From Solirubrobacteraceae bacterium (GTDB lineage Bacteria; Actinomycetota; Thermoleophilia; Solirubrobacterales; Solirubrobacteraceae), in contig JAICUS010000177.1 of the NCBI GenBank assembly GCA_025935735.1, positions 1-10,087 of the forward strand: a stretch of DNA of 10,087 nucleotides. The letters are read 5' to 3'. The notes beneath the pieces were generated by a model. It worked only from the letters and a program-made list of their open reading frames with translations. It was not told where the DNA came from and searched no databases. This document shows, piece after piece, positions 6,818 through 10,087 of this stretch. Each line of letters starts with the position of its first letter. The first letter of the stretch is position 1. The translations under genes were made by a program, and so were the position numbers.

Positions 6818-7332
6818 GCGGGCGCCGGTTCCGGCTCGCGCTCCCGGCGCGGGCGCTCGACCTCGACGTTCCAGCGCTGCCGGAAGCCCTGCATGGCGAA
6901 GACGATCAGCGCGAGCTGGACCGGGATCAGCAGCACGCAGAGCAGGCCGAGCACGCTGGACGGGATCGCCGGGTCGATGAAGCCCGGGTTGTCGCGTGAG
7001 AACCAGGCCGGCGCGGCCACCGCGGCGAAGATGCCGAGGATCACCGCGATCGCCGCCGCCATCGGCAGCACCCCGCGGCTCCAGCGGGCGACGAAGACCG
7101 CGAACACGACGTCGACGAGGATGAAGACGATCTGGAAGAGCCGCGCGCTCTCCAGCGCCGACCAGCCGCCGAGGGTCACGATCAGCACCAGCGCGGCCGA
7201 GGCGAGCAGCAGCACGATCACGATCAAGCGCGTGAGCTTCGACGTCGCCTTGCGGCGGTTCGGGTGTTCGATGACGACGTCGTCGCCGTCCGCCATGACG
7301 CGGGCGACGATCGCGCTCGGCGCGGGCGGCAT
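6814..7332 (-). CDS. Four-helix membrane protein, unknown function
   Basis: This 172-residue protein has four predicted membrane segments, at about residues 35-55 (LIVIVLLLASAALVLIV), 67-84 (QIVFILVDVVFAVFVARW), 89-108 (PMAAAIAVILGIFAAVAAPAW) and 125-147 (SSVLGLLCVLLIPVQLALIVFAM). Both ends are charged: DGDDVVIEHPNRRKATSKL at the start and VEVERPRREREPEPAPA at the end. No catalytic motif is visible. An alternative ATG at residue 13 (7296) gives MADGDDVV and may be the real start; neither start has a Shine-Dalgarno. The gene lies 72 bp after the S8 protease gene on the same strand and may share its transcript. Its TAG stop is contained in the CTAG border of the 170 bp palindrome, so the palindrome would fold in its 3' untranslated region. 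Confidence 0.8.
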   Translation of the reverse strand: MPPAPSAIVARVMADGDDVVIEHPNRRKATSKLTRLIVIVLLLASAALVLIVTLGGWSALESARLFQIVFILVDVVFAVFVARWSRGVLPMAAAIAVILGIFAAVAAPAWFSRDNPGFIDPAIPSSVLGLLCVLLIPVQLALIVFAMQGFRQRWNVEVERPRREREPEPAPA

Positions 7333-7404
7333 GCGCCGCTCGCGCCGAGGGCCGAGAGGTTCAGGGGCGCAGCTTGCGGCCCCAGCTGGCGCGGTCGCGG
7401 GCGA

Positions 7405-9075
7405 TCATCGTCCCACTCCGTCAGTCGGGATGGCGGCGTTGGCCAGCGCCGGGTCGTCGGCGTCGGTCACCGGCGTGCCCGACGTCGCCGTGTCGGCGGC
7501 CGTCGCGGTCTCGCCGGCGCTCGACCACGAGCTGCGGCTCCAAGAGGAGCGCGTCGGGTCGACGACGGCACCGAGCGCGTCGCAGCCGGCGCACGACCAG
7601 CTCGAGCGCGCCCAGCCCGCGGACAGCGTGCCGGTCGCGACGCTCCACGCGGACCGAGTCCACTGCGAGACGTCGATCCCGGCGCGGTTGACCCAGTCGA
7701 TCAGCGCGTTCGGGGCCACGCCCGCGTTGGCCAGCGTGTACGGGGCGGGGGTGAAGACGGCGTGCTCGACGTCGATCTCGCCCGCCCCACCGGAGCCCTT
7801 GATCGGGTGGTCGGTGACCATCAGCAGCGTCTTGACCTGGTCCGGCGTCAGCCACGGGCGGGCCTGCAGCAGCAGGGCGGCCGCGCCGCTGACCACCGGG
7901 GCGGCCATCGACGTGCCGCCGGCCTTGAAGTACTGGCCGGCCACCACGCAGCCCGGGCACAGCTGGGCGAACGCGCTGCCGGGGGCGAGCACGGAGATGA
8001 TGTGCGCGCCCGGCGCCATCACCTCGGGCTTGCTGAAGCCGTCCTGGGTGCGGCCGCCGCTCGACCACGAGGCCTTCTCGCCCTTGCCGTAGTCGCCGGT
8101 CTCGTCGGCGCCGCCGACCGAGATCACGAACGGGTCGTTGGCCGGCGCGTACTGGACGGCGTCCGCCGCGTCGCCGCGGTTGCCGGCGGCGGCCACGACG
8201 ACGATCCCGTGCTGCCACGCGTACTCCACGGCCGCGTCGAGCGGGTCGTAGCGGTACGACTGCGGCGTGTCCGTGCTCAGCGAGAGGTTGAGGACGCGGA
8301 TGTTGTAGTCGGCCTTGTGGTCGACGGCGAAGGCGATGCCCCGGATCACGTCGAGCACGGTCGAGTTGCCGGCGTCGTCGGACGCCTTGATGGCGATCAG
8401 GTTCGCGTCCGGCGCGACGCCCACGTACTTGCCGTAGAGCGGGTCGCTGCTCGGCCGGTTGAACGAGTTGCCGGCGATGATGCCCGCGACGTGCGTGCCG
8501 TGGCCGTAGCCGTCGCCCGCGGTCGCGGCGCCCGGGTTGGTGATCACGTTGGCCACGACGCGCGAGCTGCCGTCGGCGGCCTTGAAGTCGGCCGCGTCGC
8601 CGGCCACGCCGGTGTCGATGACCGCGACGCCGACGCCCTGGCCGGTGATCCCGCGCCGCCAGAGCTTGTCGGCCCGGATCGTCTTCGGGAACGTGGTCGA
8701 GAGCTGGCCGGAGCTCGCGCCCTGGCCACGCACCTTCGCGTTGAGCGAGAGCGCGACGACGTGCCGGTTGCGGCGCAGCGCCTTCGCCTCGCGGGCGGAG
8801 AGCTTGACCGCCAGGCCGTGGATCAGCGAGAGATCCGCGGTCACGCGCCCGTGGTGCGCGCGGACCAGCTTCCGTGCCTTGCCCTCGCTGAAGTTCGGCT
8901 TGAACTGCGCGATGGCCACGACCTGGCGCTTGGGCGCGCTGCGGGCCACCGAGGCGAGCTTGGCCGCGGCCGACGGAGCCGCCTGGGCGGCCGTCGCGCC
9001 GAGCGCGAACGGCGCGACCACGGCCGCCAGGGCCGCGATCAGCCGGCCTCGCCGGTGCTGCAGGGGATAAGACAA
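7405..9075 (-). CDS. Secreted subtilisin-like (S8) serine protease with SxW tail
   Basis: This 556-residue pre-pro-protease starts with a signal peptide (RRGRLIAALAAVVAPFALG, likely cut after AQA at 32). An I9-like propeptide follows (about 50-112). The S8 domain is complete: D154 (VAVIDTGVA), H192 (GYGHGTHVAGIIAG), oxyanion N299 (VVAAAGN) and S389 (GGTSMAAPVVSGAAAL). After about 440 comes a tail with repeated SxW units, TRSAWS, ARSSWS and TRSSWSRSSWS (473-518), then an acidic Thr/Ala-rich end. The only four cysteines form two CxxC motifs, CPGC (373-376) just before the catalytic serine and CAGC (495-498) in the tail. The TTG start is fixed by GGAGGTG 7 nt upstream. The leader carries a c-di-GMP-I riboswitch, so expression should follow c-di-GMP level. 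It probably degrades extracellular protein or remodels the cell surface or biofilm; target unknown. Confidence 0.95.
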   Translation of the reverse strand: MSYPLQHRRGRLIAALAAVVAPFALGATAAQAAPSAAAKLASVARSAPKRQVVAIAQFKPNFSEGKARKLVRAHHGRVTADLSLIHGLAVKLSAREAKALRRNRHVVALSLNAKVRGQGASSGQLSTTFPKTIRADKLWRRGITGQGVGVAVIDTGVAGDAADFKAADGSSRVVANVITNPGAATAGDGYGHGTHVAGIIAGNSFNRPSSDPLYGKYVGVAPDANLIAIKASDDAGNSTVLDVIRGIAFAVDHKADYNIRVLNLSLSTDTPQSYRYDPLDAAVEYAWQHGIVVVAAAGNRGDAADAVQYAPANDPFVISVGGADETGDYGKGEKASWSSGGRTQDGFSKPEVMAPGAHIISVLAPGSAFAQLCPGCVVAGQYFKAGGTSMAAPVVSGAAALLLQARPWLTPDQVKTLLMVTDHPIKGSGGAGEIDVEHAVFTPAPYTLANAGVAPNALIDWVNRAGIDVSQWTRSAWSVATGTLSAGWARSSWSCAGCDALGAVVDPTRSSWSRSSWSSAGETATAADTATSGTPVTDADDPALANAAIPTDGVGR

Positions 9076-9082
9076 CTCAGGG

Positions 9083-9089
9083 CACCTCC
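9083..9089 (-). promoter_or_regulatory. Shine-Dalgarno GGAGGTG deciding a TTG start
   Basis: GGAGGTG lies 7 nt before TTG at 9075 and is the only strong ribosome binding site I found in the window. It sits in a possible hairpin (9105-9076, minus strand): CUCA pairs with UGAG, and GG(C)GCAC pairs with GUGCCC. This leaves GGAG in the loop. Its position after the riboswitch suggests it is the expression platform. Confidence 0.7.
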
Positions 9090-9110
9090 GTGCGCCACTC
9101 GTGAGCGATT

Positions 9111-9196
9111 CTCATGCCGGCGGCCGAGCCATCTCCGCGTCCGTGGAGACCTCAAGCTTTGCGTCCCCGCCTCGCGACGGGTTTGCCCTGATCAGC
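9111..9196 (-). promoter_or_regulatory. Cyclic-di-GMP-I (GEMM-I) riboswitch
   Basis: Read on the minus strand, the segment shows the class I c-di-GMP aptamer order. GGCAAACC is at 9187-9180. A hairpin CCCGUC-GCGA-GGCGGG closed by a GNRA tetraloop follows, then the diagnostic GGGACGCAAAGC (9167-9156). A second stem UCUCC/GGAGA comes next, and then AUGGCUCGGCCGCCGGC. Strings and order match the Vibrio Vc2 aptamer (GGGCAAACC, GAAA tetraloop, GGGACGCAAAGC, GGUAGCGGGGUUACCG). It lies 35 nt upstream of the TTG start of the S8 protease. No terminator with a U-run follows, so control is probably at translation. Exact ends of the closing stem are approximate. I see nothing definite in 9197-9276 beyond a weak TCTAAA box at 9238-9233. 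Confidence 0.92.
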
Positions 9197-9276
9197 GTCT
9201 TGGCCTGTGGATCGGCCGGGACCAGGTTGGGGTTTAGACCCGATTCAGCCCCTCTGGACACACGTCCGAGGCTGGA

Positions 9277-9358
9277 TGCGGGCGGAGGGACTCGAACCCC
9301 CACGCCTTGCGGCACCGGCTCCTAAGGCCGGCGTGTCTACCGATTCCACCACGCCCGC
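9277..9358 (-). tRNA. tRNA-Leu (anticodon UAG)
   Basis: This is an 82-nt class II tRNA. The acceptor GCGGGCG/CGCCCGC is fully paired and the discriminator is A. The anticodon stem CCGGC/GCCGG holds CUUAGGA, giving UAG for CUA codons. The variable arm is GCC-GCAA-GGC, and the T arm GGGGG-TTCGAGT-CCCTC has one G-U pair. No CCA is encoded. It is the nearest gene upstream of the riboswitch on the same strand. Confidence 0.97.
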
Positions 9359-9414
9359 GGCGAGGTCCCATCCTACGCGGGACGCGCTCTAAGATGGTGC
9401 CCGCGCGACCCCCT
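9359..9414. promoter_or_regulatory. Divergent tRNA promoters
   Basis: This 56 bp gap between divergent tRNA-Leu(UAG) and tRNA-Trp carries TAGGATGGGA on the minus strand (9375-9366) and TAAGATGGTG on the plus strand (9390-9399). The two boxes form an imperfect inverted repeat. TAGGAT ends 11 nt before tRNA-Leu and TAAGAT ends 19 nt before tRNA-Trp. Clear -35 boxes are not visible. Confidence 0.45.
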
Positions 9415-9486
9415 GGGGGACTGGTGTAACGGCTAACATCGGGGTCTCCAAAACCCTGGCTCGAGGTTCGATTCCTCGGTCCCCCG
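9415..9486 (+). tRNA. tRNA-Trp (anticodon CCA)
   Basis: This is a 72-nt tRNA with acceptor GGGGGAC/GTCCCCC and discriminator G, usual for bacterial tryptophan tRNA. The anticodon stem GGGGU/ACCCU holds CUCCAAA, giving CCA for UGG. The T arm is CGAGG-TTCGATT-CCTCG. The 3' CCA is not encoded (CTT follows). The secE/nusG genes often found after tRNA-Trp in bacteria are not here. Confidence 0.97.
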
Positions 9487-9516
9487 CTTCCGCGCCGCCG
9501 CCACGCCACGCCGCCC

Positions 9517-9541
9517 CGGCCGCGCAGGCGGGACGCGGCCG
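9517..9541 (+). terminator. Possible terminator hairpin after tRNA-Trp
   Basis: CGGCCGCG (9517-9524) and CGCGGCCG (9534-9541) form a perfect 8 bp stem with a 9-nt loop, 31 nt after the tRNA. There is no T-run behind it, which is common in GC-rich actinobacteria but leaves the role uncertain. Confidence 0.35.
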
Positions 9542-9605
9542 CGGCGACGCGACAGGCACATGGACCTGGGAGCGGCTGCAACCCCTGCACGACCCGAGGT
9601 GCGCC

Positions 9606-9622
9606 CCCTCCTCCCAGGAGGG
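9606..9622 (-). terminator. Possible terminator hairpin after the 56-residue gene
   Basis: CCCTCCT (9606-9612) and AGGAGGG (9616-9622) form a perfect 7 bp stem with a 3-nt loop. It lies 14 bp beyond the stop of the minus-strand small gene. No U-run follows, so termination is only suggested. Confidence 0.35.
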
Positions 9623-9635
9623 CGTCCGGACCGGC

Positions 9636-9806
9636 TCAGCGCTGCGGCGGCTCGACGAGCACCAGCTTCCCCCGGTTGAGCATCTGAGCGATCGCGCAGG
9701 CCTTCTCGATCTGCGCGTACGTGTACCGCACCGGGTTATGCAGGGTCTCGATGTGGACGCCGGGAATCTGCATGGCGAAGTGATGCCCGGAAGCCTCCTT
9801 CTCCAT
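9636..9806 (-). CDS. Small hypothetical protein (56 residues)
   Basis: This short frame runs from ATG at 9806 to TGA at 9636. The protein begins MEKEASGHHFAMQIPGVHIE and ends AQMLNRGKLVLVEPPQR, with TLHNPVRYTYAQIEKACAI between. It is soluble, with no signal peptide or membrane helix, and two short beta-like stretches flank a likely helix (YAQIEKACAIAQML). Third codon positions are almost all G or C (five A/T-ending codons: GCT, CAT, ATT, CAT, GCT), as in the real genes around it. AAGGTGG lies a few bases upstream as a modest ribosome binding site. The 5' end is divergent from tRNA-Gly, with AATGAT (9832-9827) as a possible -10. I recognise no family. It could be a small helix-containing regulator, but nothing shows this. 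Confidence 0.6.
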   Translation of the reverse strand: MEKEASGHHFAMQIPGVHIETLHNPVRYTYAQIEKACAIAQMLNRGKLVLVEPPQR

Positions 9807-9825
9807 GCAACCACCTTCCCACCGG

Positions 9826-9831
9826 TATCAT
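9826..9831 (+). promoter_or_regulatory. -10 box for tRNA-Gly (TATCAT)
   Basis: TATCAT matches five of six positions of TATAAT and ends 15 nt before tRNA-Gly. The 19 bp gap to tRNA-Pro, with no terminator between, suggests both tRNAs come from this promoter. No good -35 is visible. Confidence 0.45.
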
Positions 9832-9846
9832 TCCCACCGTCCGCGT

Positions 9847-9917
9847 GCGGGCGAAGTGTTGTGGCTGCACAGAAGCCTTCCAAGCTTCTAGGGCGGGTTC
9901 GATTCCCGTCGCCCGCT
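9847..9917 (+). tRNA. tRNA-Gly (anticodon UCC) with unusual core bases
   Basis: This is a 71-nt tRNA with acceptor GCGGGCG/CGCCCGC, fully paired, and discriminator U as usual for glycine. The anticodon stem GAAGC/GCUUC holds CUUCCAA, giving UCC for GGA. The T arm is GCGGG-TTCGATT-CCCGT, with one G-U pair. The D stem GUGU/GCAC is short, with loop UGUGGCU. Position 8 is A, position 14 is U and position 21 is U, the reverse of the near-universal U8-A14-A21. All stems are sound, so it is probably functional. Confidence 0.93.
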
Positions 9918-9936
9918 CTAGCGGACCAGGACATAA

Positions 9937-10010
9937 CGGGGAGTGGCGCAGTCTGGTAGCGCACCCGGCTGGGGGCCGGGCGGTCGCAGGTTCAAATCCT
10001 GTCTCCCCGA
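9937..10010 (+). tRNA. tRNA-Pro (anticodon GGG)
   Basis: This is a 74-nt tRNA with acceptor CGGGGAG/CTCCCCG and discriminator A. The anticodon stem CCCGG/CCGGG holds CUGGGGG, giving GGG for CCC codons. The D arm GCGC-AGTCTGGTA-GCGC and T arm GCAGG-TTCAAAT-CCTGT are normal. CCA is not encoded. It lies 19 bp after tRNA-Gly on the same strand. Confidence 0.97.
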
Positions 10011-10087
10011 CTACCGCTCGCGCTGGGCCGCCAGCGGCTGGCTGAGCGTGGCGGCCTCGCCGGAGACCTGGACGTCGATCCGCGTCC
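10011..10087 (-). CDS. C-terminal fragment of an unknown protein
   Basis: A minus-strand frame enters from the right edge and ends with TAG at 10013-10011, directly after tRNA-Pro. The visible end reads TRIDVQVSGEAATLSQPLAA followed by QRER. Codons are strongly GC-ending and the composition is protein-like, which favours a real gene, but 25 codons are too few to assign a family. Confidence 0.45.
   Translation of the reverse strand, partial: TRIDVQVSGEAATLSQPLAAQRER

Noticed and set aside
6544..6830. CRISPR array or repeat-spacer structure
   Set aside because: The repeated segments are inverted arms of one palindrome; no direct repeats with regular spacing exist here or elsewhere in the window.
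7361..7408. A 15-codon minus-strand frame (MIARDRASWGRKLRP) starting by ATGA overlap with the protease stop
   Set aside because: Too short to support, and no Shine-Dalgarno. The SW resemblance to the protease tail prompted a check for a frameshift, but a stop lies just upstream in that frame.
7264..9237. A 657-codon plus-strand frame opposite the S8 protease and membrane-protein genes
   Set aside because: Its composition is Arg/Val/Gly/Asp-biased with no motif, while the opposite strand encodes a complete catalytic triad and signal peptide.
9112..9315. A 67-codon minus-strand frame across the riboswitch
   Set aside because: It overlaps the tRNA and the conserved aptamer; the conservation pattern is that of RNA structure, not protein.
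9277..10010. Integrated element using a tRNA gene as attachment site
   Set aside because: No integrase, no second copy of a tRNA 3' end and no composition shift are visible next to any of these tRNA genes.

Overview
The window is very GC-rich and densely coded, with leaderless-looking starts. It carries FecR-like/thrombospondin-type-3 secreted proteins and S8 proteases with SxW tails, and its tRNA genes have no encoded CCA. This suggests a chromosomal segment of an actinobacterium of the Thermoleophilia, probably Solirubrobacterales (Solirubrobacter/Conexibacter-like). The assignment rests on recalled family resemblance, not a search.

Left part (1-6543), metabolism. The C-terminal part of a secreted calcium-binding/FecR-like protein (+) converges on an enoyl-CoA hydratase (-). 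The hydratase is divergent, by 26 bp, from a YngE/MccB-like acyl-CoA carboxyltransferase beta subunit (+); together they suggest branched-chain (leucine-type) acyl-CoA breakdown. The carboxylase converges, with a 58 bp overlap, on a membrane-anchored M28-peptidase-like protein (-) that has lost its metal ligands. That gene is divergent, by 28 bp, from a two-gene operon (+): an amidase-signature hydrolase and an inositol-monophosphatase-family phosphatase coupled by a GTGA overlap. A small one-helix membrane protein follows.

Middle part (6544-9358), all on the minus strand, read right to left. It holds tRNA-Leu(UAG), a cyclic-di-GMP-I (GEMM-I) riboswitch, a secreted S8 protease with a TTG start, a four-helix membrane protein, a 170 bp nearly full-length palindrome and tRNA-Leu(CAA). 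The riboswitch and the hairpin around the ribosome binding site imply that c-di-GMP controls protease translation.

Right part (9359-10087). tRNA-Trp(CCA), tRNA-Gly(UCC) and tRNA-Pro(GGG) lie on the plus strand. Between them sits a minus-strand gene for a 56-residue protein, and the tail of a further minus-strand gene starts directly after tRNA-Pro.

The most interesting points are the c-di-GMP riboswitch on a secreted protease, the 170 bp palindrome between the membrane-protein stop codon and the tRNA-Leu promoter, the M28 pseudo-peptidase, the tRNA-Gly with an altered 8-14-21 core, and the paired back-to-back leaderless promoters.
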